A stretch of 64,000 bases of DNA, from contig NC_056048.1 of NCBI RefSeq assembly GCF_004379255.2, positions 28,082,736 to 28,146,735 on the forward strand, read 5' to 3'. A program made the position numbers and the translations under genes. Positions 1 through 10,272 of this stretch are shown here, one piece after another (the first letter of the stretch is position 1; every line of letters starts with the position of its first letter). This stretch comes from Salvia splendens. Taxonomy: Eukaryota > Streptophyta > Magnoliopsida > Lamiales > Lamiaceae. The notes beneath the pieces were generated by a model, which did no database searches, was not told where the DNA came from, and worked only from the letters and a program-made list of their open reading frames with translations.

Positions 1-1144
1 CATGTAGCTGCACATTAGCGGCTATATGAAGACTACTTTGCGGAGGAGCCGCGGTTTGGGGCGCCTCTTTTCAGACGGCGTTTTAGGATGCGTAGGGCAG
101 TGTTTATGCGTATCGTTGATGCTTTTGAGCGTCGATATTTGTGTTTCCGGTTCAGTTCTGATGCGGCTGGCAGACCCGGCCACACACCTATACAAAAGTG
201 CACTGCGGCAATCAGGCAGTTGGCCTACGGAGGCGCGACAGACATGACGAGTACCTCCACATCGGTGAGACGACTACCCTGGATTGTCTGAAGTATTTCT
301 GTCAGAGGTCATTGAAATATTCCGTGATCAGTATCTTCGAAGCCCTACCCCTGAAGAGTGTCAAGATCTGATGCAGATGCACGGGGAGAAGCATGGGTTC
401 CCCGGGATGTTGGGCAGCATAGATTGCATGCATTGGGAGTGGAAGAACTGCCCCGCTGCCTGGAAAGGGTTCTACACGACCGGCTACAAGGGAAAGAATC
501 ACACGATGATCCTCGAGGCCGTAGCTGATTACCGGCTGTGGATTTCGCATGCATATTTTGGGGTAGCCGGGTCGAACAACGACCTCAACGTCCTCAACTC
601 GTCGCCCCTTTTCAACGAGCAGTGCCAGAGCATCGGTCTGGCCATCAGTTTTATCGCCAACGGGAACCAGTATGATATGGGCTACTACTTGGCGGATGAG
701 ATATACCCTAGGTGGCCCGTCTTTGTGAAGACATCAGATGCACATCAGATGAGAGGAAGACCTACTTTGCGGAACGACAAGAGTCGGTGCGCAAGGAAGT
801 GGAGCGCGCATTTGGTGTGCTCCAGTCTCGATGGGCGGCAATTAGGGGACCAACGCGTTTGTGGCATGTCGACTGCATTGCTGATATAATGTACGCCTGT
901 ATTATGCTGCACAACATGATTGTCGAAGATGAAGGTGTACAACTGACTAGTTGGGCCAATGACGATGCTAATGAAGCCGGCCCAAGCCACGGCGTGGCCG
1001 CCCCCAACTTACGAAGGGGGTACCTCACGATGAAGTCGGCCGCCTCAAGGCACACATGCCTACATGCGCCAAGTGGATGTTCATATTCGACTCCAAAAGG
1101 ATTTAATTGAAGAGTTGTGGGCGTGGAGGACTGCACGTCGTTAG
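1..1144 (+). pseudogene. PIF/Harbinger (HARBI1-like) transposase, frameshifted, 5' end outside window
   Basis: Decayed DDE nuclease of a plant PIF/Harbinger element. The reading frame shifts several times: about 1-246 (helix-turn-helix side, RRRFRMRRAVF), 246-300, 284-790 (GSIDCMHWEWKNCP with the first catalytic Asp; GVAGSNNDLNVL with the second), about 760-1010 (KEVERAFGVLQSRW with the catalytic Glu), then a final frame ending at TAG 1142-1144. The same protein in better condition starts at 63182, which supports the frame assignments. The nuclease would cut and insert the element's terminal inverted repeats. With at least three frameshifts it cannot make a full protein. The true start lies left of the window. 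Confidence 0.9.
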
Positions 1145-1463
1145 ATTTTTTTAATTAATGTAATTTTTTTAAATTAATGTATTTTTTTAAATTAATGTAT
1201 TTTTTTAAATTAATGTATTTTTTTAATTTAAATATTATTATTGAATTTTTCTGTATCTGTGTCGTAAATTTAATTCCGTATTTTGTGTGATTGTTAATTA
1301 TTTGTTTTTTATAATTTTATTTATTGTGGCTGGGCTATGACTAGGCTATTGCTTGTCTAGTTGCTTGTCATGATGATGTGGCAGGGGGAGTTTTAGTCCT
1401 GATGATGTGGCAGGAGGAGTTTGTGGCTAGCCTATGACTGGTCTATTACTATTGTGGATGCTC
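1145..1463 (+). mobile_element. 3' end of the PIF/Harbinger element with terminal inverted repeat
   Basis: Non-coding tail of the element. It starts with about four T-rich 18-19 bp direct repeats (1145-1225), then a duplicated subterminal motif (TGATGATGTGGCAGG at about 1370 and 1399). It ends with the terminal repeat CTATTGTGGATGCTC at 1449-1463, followed by TAA (1464-1466), the expected TWA target duplication. The reverse complement matches 12 of 15 bases of the left end of the second Harbinger copy at 62933. Confidence 0.7.
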
Positions 1464-1466
1464 TAA

Positions 1467-2068
1467 CCGCCGGGGGTTACTGACTGGTTCACTAGCCGTT
1501 GGGAGCTGAAGAGACACGATGCACCTGTACACACTATACGACGGGATACACCATGGACTGTCGGGGTCCATCGGGGACCTTCGGGGACCTTCGTCTCCCG
1601 TTATGCGATTTTGGATTTTGGCACATCGTTTGCAAGCCTTTCTTTGAGGCCAACCTCGGCTCCCACTTTTCAAACATACTCCAAATTCTCATTGATTTCT
1701 TGGATTTTGAGAGCTATGTTTCTCGGATGCGCAATCATACTGGAGGATGAGAAGCACGATAGTACCTTTTGTTTCATGGGTCTAATGGAGTTGATTTGTT
1801 TGGAGAGAAGATGATAGTTGAGTTCATCCAAAGCGTTGTCAGCATCAAAGGTCACATCTTCGAGCTTTCTCAACCAGCTTTTGACAGCCCCACCAGGAAC
1901 GGTACGGCTTTCAGCATCGTTCAAGAATTGTTGGATAGTATCTAGACTCCCAGTTAGCTTTGCTGCTTCTTTGTCGAGACCTCGGATTAGTGAGATCTCT
2001 TTCTTGGATTGGTCAATGAGGTTTTGGAGTACAACTTTAATGACGGTGGCGACAGCTTCTCCTTCCAT
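1467..2068 (-). pseudogene. CC-NBS-LRR (RGA-type) disease-resistance gene, N-terminal fragment
   Basis: From ATG at 2068 the minus strand encodes about 132 residues of an Rx-type coiled-coil N-terminus: MEGEAVATVIKVVLQNLIDQ, then an EDVTFDADNALDEL stretch corresponding to the conserved EDVID-like motif, then KIQEINENLEYV. A TGA at 1670-1672 and a TAA shortly after interrupt it, although the downstream text (KVGAEVGLKERLANDVPKSK) still resembles the CC-to-NB-ARC linker. No NB-ARC P-loop follows; the sequence runs into the Harbinger end at 1463. In the family this domain mediates oligomerisation and signalling in effector-triggered immunity. Seen: coding similarity and stops. Inferred: the Harbinger insertion separated or ended this copy. 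Confidence 0.8.
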
Positions 2069-2381
2069 TGTTTGAGCCTGTAACTGATTCAGTAAGAGAA
2101 ATGGATGAATTGGTATAGAGAGGACATAGTAGGAGTAGAATCAGTATAGTTTACAGCCTTTCATTCAAGGTAGTTTGCTTTCATTTTCTTATGTTATTTC
2201 AGTTCTTGCCGACAACTATTTTTTAAAATTTCTAATTTACTTGTGGATTGACGCCCATTTTAATATGTTGATTCAATTAAAAACTTGTTAAAACTCGCAT
2301 AATTGGAGTAATGTTTGATTATTAAAAGGACAAGTGAAAGAAATAAATAAATAAGTACCTTCCCTCTTTCTCTTTCTCTTA
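2069..2381. other. 5' flank of the NLR fragment
   Basis: No gene seen. Positions 2155-2330 resemble 21840-22020 (shared CTTTCATTCAAG, then AT-rich text, then TTGTGGxTTGACG), which suggests a duplicated NLR promoter region. No convincing TATA box was fixed. Confidence 0.4.
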
Positions 2382-2550
2382 CTCCCTCCGTCAATAAATA
2401 GGAGCAAACGGTTCATTTTTTACTATAGATGGTTACAAGATATCACATTCCACTGGTTTCACTTACATTTCATTTAAAATTAATATGTACCAGTTGAGAT
2501 CCTTATTCCACCCACTCTTGCCGCAGACTCCTAATGGTGGATGGATGGAG
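2382..2550. mobile_element. Stowaway-type MITE
   Basis: A 169-bp element starting CTCCCTCCGTC and ending with the imperfect inverted copy GGATGGATGGAG, flanked by TA dinucleotides (2380-2381 and 2551-2552). This is the classic plant Tc1/mariner-derived Stowaway terminus and TA target duplication. Non-coding. Confidence 0.75.
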
Positions 2551-3801
2551 TATTAGGATTTCAATTTGATTTATATTGAGACGTGGGACGGGCTAGATCT
2601 AGTTACCAGCACTGCTTGAACCACACGTGTTGGAGTAAACTGGTTTAGCATGACAAATGCAGCTCCAAAGTCACACAGCTGAAATACTCTAGCAGTGAAA
2701 GCGGTTTAGAGTTCGGTTTCACAGAGTTAGTTATGAAGTCAGTTTGTTGAGTTGAGTTGAGTTGACTTGAGGTGGTTAAAACAGAGAGTATATATGCTGA
2801 TCAGAGAATCAACACACCATTCCATTCATTCAAGGGAAGTCGAGTTTCTTCATCAAAGAATTGAGTGAAACACTTGTAAAATAGCTAGAGAGTCTGTATC
2901 ATTCTTGATCTGAGTTATGACAGATAGGATGCATTGAATAGCTAGTTTTTTTATTGTGATGCATGGCTCTATGTTCGAGCTAAATACTCTGTTGTAATCG
3001 GATTATAGCTAAAGCTCTCTAATTCTCCCGTTGATGTAGATTCAAGCGAACCACGTATGTCCGGTGTCTTATTTGTTTGCATTTTAGTTCAAGATTGGAG
3101 AAGACTGCACTGCACTGGGCGGCTGCAGTTTGGGCAAAACTTGAGTCAATCTTCTTGAAGAAGTTATGTCAGCCTTTAAGACAAAGGAGTTGTAGAAATC
3201 AAGATTGACTGATCAAATGGGAGAGAGCCTAAATGTAAAGAATCAAGGCAAGCAAGATTTCAAGAAGAAATTTCAGAAAAAGAAATTAAATCTTGCGAAA
3301 AACTGCTACGCTTGGAAAAGAAAGCAGTAGGAGGAAGAGAAAGGAGAAAATGTAGGTTATGTGGCAGAGGAGATTCGGGCTGCGGAAATTCTGGATGTAA
3401 GTGAATCCATGGATCATAGACAGTGGATGCACATAAACTGAATATCTTGGGGATAAATAAAGTATTCCCCTTACTAGTTTGGGTCTAAACACATATGGTC
3501 TATCTTGCTCGAGGACAAGCAGCAAGACTTAAGTTTGTGGTTATTTGATTTACACTTGGAGTCGTTCACTTTCCAAGAAATGCCCAGAAATGCAGTACAA
3601 ATTTTTCCCATTTCTTGGAGTCGTTCAAGAGAATTTAATGTCTTTTCAGACTCATAGTACATGTGTAATTTCTCTCTAAAGGCAGTGAATCTAGGCGAAA
3701 ACAAAGCTCAGACAAAACAAGTCAAAGGACTGATCGTTCGCCATTTAAAGTAAAACTAAAGAAAAAATCACAAACCAGCAAAGTAAAAGATCTCTCAGAT
3801 G
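2551..3801. other. Intergenic, possible old LTR-like remnant
   Basis: No supported gene. About 2625-3110 has the look of a retrotransposon LTR (TGTTGGAG-like beginning, promoter-like middle, TTTGCATTTTAGTTC-like end), but no partner LTR, primer-binding site or target duplication was found. About 3110-3300 is purine-rich, perhaps gag-like, with no open frame. Short open frames on the minus strand at 3286-3704 have no recognisable motif. Confidence 0.3.
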
Positions 3802-4754
3802 CAGGGGCGGACACACGTACAAATAGGGTAGGGCTGGAGCCCTTACCCAATTTTTTTTTTTCTACTTTCAAAATTTTTAAAATTTCAAAAAATTATGTTA
3901 AGCCCTTATCAAAATAATGCTACTGAACAACAAATTGTTTTGGATGCATAATTGTATGGGGCTGGAAAATTAAAGAAGGGAAAAATTAAAATCTGAAGAA
4001 GAATACAGCAATGGCGTTGGAGAGGATAAGGAAGAAGAAGAACAGTATTTTTCATACATAAATTAATTAAAAAGTAAAAGATACATGGACCCCACTTTAT
4101 TTGACCGGTTCGTATCTTATAAAAAAGTTTGCAATCTAAAGTTGTTACTTTTCCTTTTTGAAAGTTGAAAACGTTTTTATTTATTTTAATAAAATGAGTA
4201 AATATTTTAAATGGCCCAAAGCCAACGTTTTTTAGATTTCAAAAATTGAAAATAGAAACAGAAGGGTTTGAAGTTTCCAGTTTCCAGGGGCGGCGATACA
4301 GAATTAAGATACAACACATTTTGTAAAAGTGGGGTTTGAGCCTTTGAAACTTTAGAGAAATTAATATTCAAATTCTTCGCAAATTGTGAGGTAAGAAGTT
4401 TATTAAAGTTGTTAATTTTATATTCTATTTCTCGGATGGGAGATGAGTGGATGAATGATAGTTTAATTGTGTACATTGAGAAGGACCTATTTTCAACGAT
4501 TGATAATGAAAAAATCTTGCAACGTTTTCAATCGATGAGAACACGTAGAATTCAGTTGTCATCGCTTTAGACGTAAAACTGCAACTATGACATGTTATTT
4601 TTATTAGATATTTTGGACTACTTCGTATTAAATATATATGCATTTTATAGTTTTTGCGGTTTTTATATTGTGTATATATATATTATGTTTGACCGTGAAA
4701 AAATATATAGCGAAATCCAGCCCTTACCGTCAATATTTTCTGCGTCCGCCCCTG
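3802..4754. mobile_element. Non-autonomous hAT element, 953 bp, with 8-bp target duplication
   Basis: Ends CAGGGGCGGAC and GTCCGCCCCTG are inverted repeats, and an exact 8-bp direct repeat CTCAGATG flanks them (3794-3801 and 4755-4762). Terminal CAGGGGCGG repeats with 8-bp duplication are the signature of a large plant hAT family lacking a transposase. The interior is AT-rich and non-coding; a second CAGGGGCGGCGA motif at about 4286 may mark an internal rearrangement. Confidence 0.9.
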
Positions 4755-5952
4755 CTCAGATGTATGGGTAGACATACCTTATAGTTCTTCACAATATCTC
4801 CTCCTCTCCTTCTCCTTCTCCTTCTCCTTCTCCTTCTTCTTCTTTTGCTCTGCTCTTGTAGTGAATAGGCAATGGAATTAGTCTTGTCCTTCTTGCACAT
4901 GATATCTACCTAATGACTGATATAATATTGTATATATTGAATTAATTAATATATTTGGCATTTGTTTGTTGAAACTATTGAATTAATTTAATCACTGTCT
5001 TAATTGTCAACTATTTTTAAATACAAGATGCTCAAAATTATTGCTCCCTAACGTGCGATTAAACAATAAGTAAATGTCAAACCTTAAAATTAACTAGATC
5101 TACAGATATTAAAGTATATAATGCTATGGTACATCCAGTTCAACCTGTACAATTTTATATACTATTGATACCTAAAATACTCTTATTTTGTACTATAAAA
5201 ATATGTGCGCTTTCCATTTTTCATCCGTCCCATAAAAATATATGTATTCCATTTTTGAAAAGTTATATCAATTTAATAATGTAGGTCTCACTATCCACTA
5301 ACTCTATTTTAACTATCATTCTTTTCGTCCCTCTTACTTTACCAATTTTGTCTTAATTCGCGTGCCATATTCATTGCCCATATTTTTATTGGACGGAGGG
5401 AGTATTAATTTTGTATACCCACTATGCCACTAAACTAAATTTCAAATTATTCAAAATTATGATTAAACAGGTAGAATTATTAAAATATACTGTATTTTCT
5501 TACCTCATGATTAAGTAATTACTTTTTGATTAATCTCAAGCAAATATACTTACTGTATGGGTTTGAGCAGGGTTATTTCTATTGGGCGGCTGACTTCACA
5601 TCTGTTGGGCCAAATCATCTGATGCTTTTAATTATTTTATACGGCCCGTTAAAAATGCTCACGTTTAATTACAGCAGCTGTTCTACTATTATTGAATCGA
5701 ACTGGATTTCATTTATTCCCCAAAATTGGGTATATTTATAAGAGATTTGAGCTGCAGATTTTCATCTCCAATAGCCGCATTTGTGGAAGACAAAACTTCA
5801 AAGGCGTGTGCACCACAGTTGAATTTTACCGATTTGATAGTCAAAGCTAGATGATGGCGGCTTCCACATGTGGTGGATCATTGTCTCAACATTCTGTTCT
5901 CAATTATCTACGCTTCATTATCCAAAAAAGATATTGAATTTTTTGAGATTCA
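4755..5952. other. Intergenic and RLCK promoter region
   Basis: Contains a CTCCTT/CTT pyrimidine microsatellite at about 4797-4850, a Stowaway MITE (separate entry) and AT-rich DNA. About 5700-5952 is the likely promoter and 5' leader of the kinase gene; TATATTTATAAGAG near 5729 could serve as a TATA element. Confidence 0.4.
5222..5402. mobile_element. Stowaway-type MITE, left end decayed
   Basis: Right terminus GGACGGAGGGAG next to TA (5403-5404). The left side CATCCGTCCCATAAAAATAT is the inverted counterpart of ATATTTTTATTGGACGG. About 180 bp, non-coding. Confidence 0.65.
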
Positions 5953-8295
5953 ATGTCGAGGAACTATGATAACTGGGAGAAGTTGGTCGCAGCTGTTCTA
6001 AAGAGAGAAGATTTCCGGCGGCTTGCACTCTGTGACAGCTTCAGCACCTCAAATTCAACTGATTTCAGCGCACGTCCCAGCTTTGATTCCGATGTTCCTC
6101 ACGGTATTCAATGATTTATAATGAATCTGTGTGCCCTATTTTATAAGGTGAAATATGAGAGTTATTCAGAAATTGGTGGCTTTTTTTTGCTTGATTATAT
6201 TTTGGCTTAACTGCTGGATTTTTTTCATTCTATTTTGCTAGTAATATTATTTTGAAGAGTTAATGCTATATTTTGGCATCAATTTATAGGCCAGTTTCAG
6301 ATATAATATTGAAAACGAGATTATAATGATGAGCAATTTTTAGGCGATTTTTTTCATGTAATGAGCATTTTTTAGTCCATTCAAACAGTCTGGAATTACA
6401 ATGTTTCACTGTCTCTATATTTGATCACATACAACTACTTTCTCACTTACTTTTTTTTCATTCTCTTGTGATCTTGATAAGATTATAGATATTCTAACGA
6501 GAGGCTCGATCCGGGAGATATTTCTAGTCAGGAAACTTTCGTCTTCCGTAATGTGAAGGTCATAGAGTATGGGGAGATAAAAAAAGCTACCAAAAACTTT
6601 CACCCAGGCATGCTGTGGGGAAAAGGGGCAGAGGCATTCGGCTGTGTTTATAAAGGATGGATCCATGAACACAATCTTACTGCAGCGAAGCCTGGAAGTG
6701 GGATTACTGTTGCTATCAAGAAGTTGAATCGTGGAGGTTATCAAGGAAATAAGCAGTTGGCAGTAGGTGTTCTACCCCTAACTTCTCTTTAGTGCATAGT
6801 TGTACAGTGTAATGTTTACCAATCATTCAAAAATGTTGCAGGATGAAATACATTATTTGAGTCAACTCCGTCACCCGAATTTGATCAAACTTGTTGGATA
6901 TAGCTGCAACGCAGACAACAGGATTTTGGTATATGAGTTCATGCGCAAAGGAAGCTTGGACAACCATTTGTTCGCAAGTAAATTTGGCATACTCTAAAGG
7001 GACAAATGGAGTTATAACCTAATCTATTGTTTACTAAGATGGATTGAAACTTTGGGATATGATAAGCCTCTGGATGATTCCCATAATTTGTGATAACTTG
7101 CTTGATTTGTATTCTATCTTTTTTATGGGTAAATGAACTTAAAGTTAAAGGCCACGCCACATAGGACTTGAACCCGGACCTTTGGCCTCAAGCATTACCC
7201 TCTACCACTTGGCCATCACACACACACACAGCTTCATTTGTATTCTAATTTCTATGGAAAGGGGCAACATTGCACAAAAATCTTAGTGATGAAGATAAAA
7301 GTATCCAATCATGTTTACTCTCCATCCTGTATAGTAGACAACCCTTTGATTCTTGTTTTTCGATAAATGGCATCAACAAAATATGCACATATCCGTCACA
7401 ATTCATGAGTTTCTCTTTACAATGTGGATTTTCATGTTCATAAATGTCAATTCTTGTGTTTCGGTAGGAGGGCATAACTTCCTTAATTGGGCAACAAGAG
7501 TCAAAGTGGCTATAGGTGCTGCAAGAGCTATTGCCTTCTTGCATGACTTGGAAATACCGGTCATACATCGAAATATTAAGAGTAGTAACATTCTTTTAGA
7601 TGGTGTAAGTTTGGCAAAGTTTTTGAATCGCTCTGGTTTTTCTAAACTGTTCTCGTTGATAACTCATTTTTGGTTCTGGCCGGGGATTGCAGGACTTTAA
7701 CACCAAGTTGTCAGGCTTTGGTCTTGCAAGAGATGGTCTCTGGAGTCATGTATCAATTAAAGTTATGGGTACATATGAATATGCTGCTCCGGAGTACGTG
7801 GAAACAGGTTCTTGTCTAATTACTAATTGATAGAATGATTAAACTCTTAACCAAACAAACTAGGCCTGAGATCAAGCTCAGCTCATTTGGTTTCTACTCT
7901 ACACCTTGTGCACGAACTCACCTAAACCTAGTTAGTTTCTATGTCTAGCTACTGGTCTGGCTGTCTTTTTGAACGCTGCCTGTTTTTAATGAACAGGTGA
8001 GTTGACTATGGGATCTGATGTGTATGGTTTTGGAGCAGTTTTGCTAGAAATAATGTCAGGGCGTCGAATTATTGACTCCAAACAGCCTGCGGGAGAGCAT
8101 AATCTGATTGATTTTGCAAAACCTTATTTGAATGACCAAAAAAGACTGGCGCGAATTGTGGATAGCAAATTAGAGGGTAAATACCCTCCCGAAGATGCAT
8201 ATGAAGTTGCCAAGATATGTCTGCAATGTCTGAGTATAGATGAAGGATTAAGACCAAAAATGTCTGAGGTTTTAGGTGTGCTTGAATCACTGTAA
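5953..8295 (+). CDS. Receptor-like cytoplasmic kinase (RLCK VII/PBL-like), predicted pseudokinase
   Basis: Six exons with consistent phases: 5953-6103, 6482-6762, 6842-6977, 7468-7604, 7693-7807, 7997-8295, giving 372 residues. It starts [20 protein letters not shown] and has no N-myristoylation Gly-Cys start, receptor ectodomain or membrane segment. The kinase domain begins at about residue 75 ([11 protein letters not shown]). The loop is [17 protein letters not shown] Lys is residue 130, and [10 protein letters not shown] and SDVYGFG follow. The catalytic HRD is HRN (Asn225, AAT at 7572-7574) and DFG is GFG (Gly243, GGC at 7714-7716), so phosphotransfer is unlikely while the fold and open frame are kept. 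RLCK VII proteins act below immune receptors at the plasma membrane. Intron 3 holds a tRNA-like repeat. The start was chosen because it is in phase and gives a typical RLCK N-terminus. Confidence 0.85.
7161..7216 (-). repeat. tRNA-like (SINE-head-like) stretch in RLCK intron 3
   Basis: Read on the minus strand it has a box A-like TGGCCAAGTGGTAGAG and a box B-like GGTCCGGGTTCAAGTCC, spaced as in tRNA-derived SINE heads. It does not fold as a complete tRNA by eye and is followed by a CA repeat. A real tRNA gene is unlikely. Confidence 0.45.
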
Positions 8296-8843
8296 TATGT
8301 ATCTATAAACATATGAATACTATGTATCTTACTTTGTTTTATCTAAGTCTATTCCTCTGAATATGGAATGGTCTTAGCAGATGAAAATGTTGACTGATGA
8401 AAAACGGAATTATATACTATCTAGTATGTAACATTTTCTTCACAGTTGGAACCTGCTAACCAGCTATGATTGATTAATCTTAGATATATATACAACCAAA
8501 ATTTGAGTCCCAATGTTTATTATTTGTGGGAGAAATTGGTGGGTGACGTTCTCTGGTGGGGAACCTGCGATTTGCAACAGCTCGTGCTTCAGCTTTAACT
8601 ACTTCGCTGGTATGACTTTTTTGTTGAATCAATTCTTTCGTTATTAAATAATAAATGAGATTTACTTTTGGTGTTAAATTCTTGTTATTTTTCTGGTCAT
8701 GTTCCAAATCATGCTGGCTTTCTTTTTTTTTTTAAATGGGAAAAAGTTAGCTTCAATTTCTGGCTTAATGATTTAGTCATATGGTTGATGTAAAGAATCT
8801 AGTGGAATGTCTTCATGTCTTGTGCTTCCTCAATGGTTAAAAT
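8296..8843. other. 3' flank of RLCK, no gene seen
   Basis: AT-rich sequence holding the 3' untranslated region of the kinase and a poly-T tract at about 8724. No recognisable coding sequence. Confidence 0.4.
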
Positions 8844-9205
8844 TCACATATAACTTCTTGCATGTAGACGCCTTAACTTCTTGCAATTATATATAGGCAA
8901 TCTACATAGAGATGAGAGGTTCCCCAACCATTCCATTCCATAATTCTCTATCTTTAACCATTCAATAGAGGTGAGATGTTGAATTGATTCAGCCAAATTT
9001 CCCCAACCTTCCCTCCCTTTCAATACTAATAGATTAAGTGAGCGGGAGTTGCATCTTTGCAATAAGCCATCAACACTCTCCATAGGCCTCAATCTTCTTG
9101 TACCTGCGTTTAATGTTTGCACCAATCCAGCCCGCCAAATATTTTATACGCAACTTTCCTTCAACTTCCTTATCCAACTTGCCAACCTTTTACATTTATA
9201 ATCAT
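8844..9205 (-). pseudogene. NLR leucine-rich-repeat fragment, 3' half of the split NLR
   Basis: The minus strand encodes GREGWGNLAESIQHLTSIEW, then LKIENYGMEWLGNLSSL and YNCKKLRRL, a typical RGA-type LRR text. It ends without the expected C-terminus. The gypsy element starts exactly at 9206, and the 5-bp sequence ATCAT before it recurs after its other end, so this fragment was continuous with the NLR piece at 20205-20523. Confidence 0.75.
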
Positions 9206-9935
9206 TGATGGTTTGGCGAATTTTTGATGGTAGTAAATGCAGGTAATGAATATAGATCACGACACAAGGAATTACGTGGTTCGATTTACTGAGGTAAATC
9301 TACGTCCACGGGAAGAAAGGAGGGCAAGATTGTATTGCTTGATCTGGTTTACCAGCTTACAAATACAGACTTGCTATATGTTATTTGATGTCTAGAGCTT
9401 TTCTATCTGATCTAAGTTCTATTTATACATTGAACTAAGATCGTGGCTTGCATCACCACTAACTAGGTCGTGGCTTGCATCACCACTAACTAGGTAGTGG
9501 ATGTCGTGGAGGTCATGAGATCCTGCATGGGTCCACTATCTCTTTGTTTGGTCCGCTATCCTGCATGAGATCCTGCATGAGTTGACACCACTAAATAGAT
9601 CGTGTAGTGGAGGTCGTGGAGGTTCTGCATGAGTCCACTATCTCCCAGTTCGGTCGAATACTGAGACCGAACTTCTGAACTATGACCGAGCAGCTTTTGC
9701 CGATCTGAGAGTAGAGCTTGATTGGTCGGCTTTTACCGAGCTGTAGGCTGGGGCCGAACTCTTTGGTAATGCCGAACTGATTGGTCGGCTTTTACCGAGC
9801 TGTAGGCTGGGGCCGAACTCTTTGGTAATGCGGCTGGGGCCGAACTCTTTGGTAATGCCGAACTGATACTCTTCCTTGGGCTTTGGGCTGATGGGCCGTC
9901 ACTGCTATTGGGCTTGTTTAGTACGTACTCCATCA
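9206..9935 (-). repeat. Gypsy 3' LTR (element orientation)
   Basis: A 730-bp LTR. It contains an internal tandem duplication of about 59 bp (9721 and 9780, plus a partial third copy at about 9833) built around TTGGTCGGCTTTTACCGAGC. The same structure occurs in the partner LTR. Confidence 0.95.
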
Positions 9936-10272
9936 CTACCCCCCCGAAAAGCGAAGTGAATCACTTCGGCGAAGCGAGTCACTTCGGCATTCTGGATAAA
10001 GGTACGGGGGAGGCTGACGTCAGGGGACGTGCCTTGCGCGTGACTGCATTAAATGCGACAGTAAAATCCGGCCGTTGAATCCTGAAAAGGTGGGATTCGA
10101 AACGGTGCGATGATTTTGAAATCTTCTCTGAATCTGATAAATACGTCCTTTCTTCATCATTTGAATACTTTTGCTATTGCTTCTTCTGCCTTCTCTCTCT
10201 TTTGCGCAAAAATTTCCTTCCACTTTCAAGAATTTCTTCAGAATTTCTTCAGACTTTCAAAGAGTAAGAACC

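Noticed and set aside
2625..3110. Possible copia solo LTR
   Set aside because: It resembles an LTR in style, but no partner, target duplication or primer-binding site was found.
7161..7216. tRNA gene on the minus strand
   Set aside because: Box A and box B look good, but acceptor-stem pairing is absent and it sits in an intron next to a CA repeat; better read as a SINE-like head.
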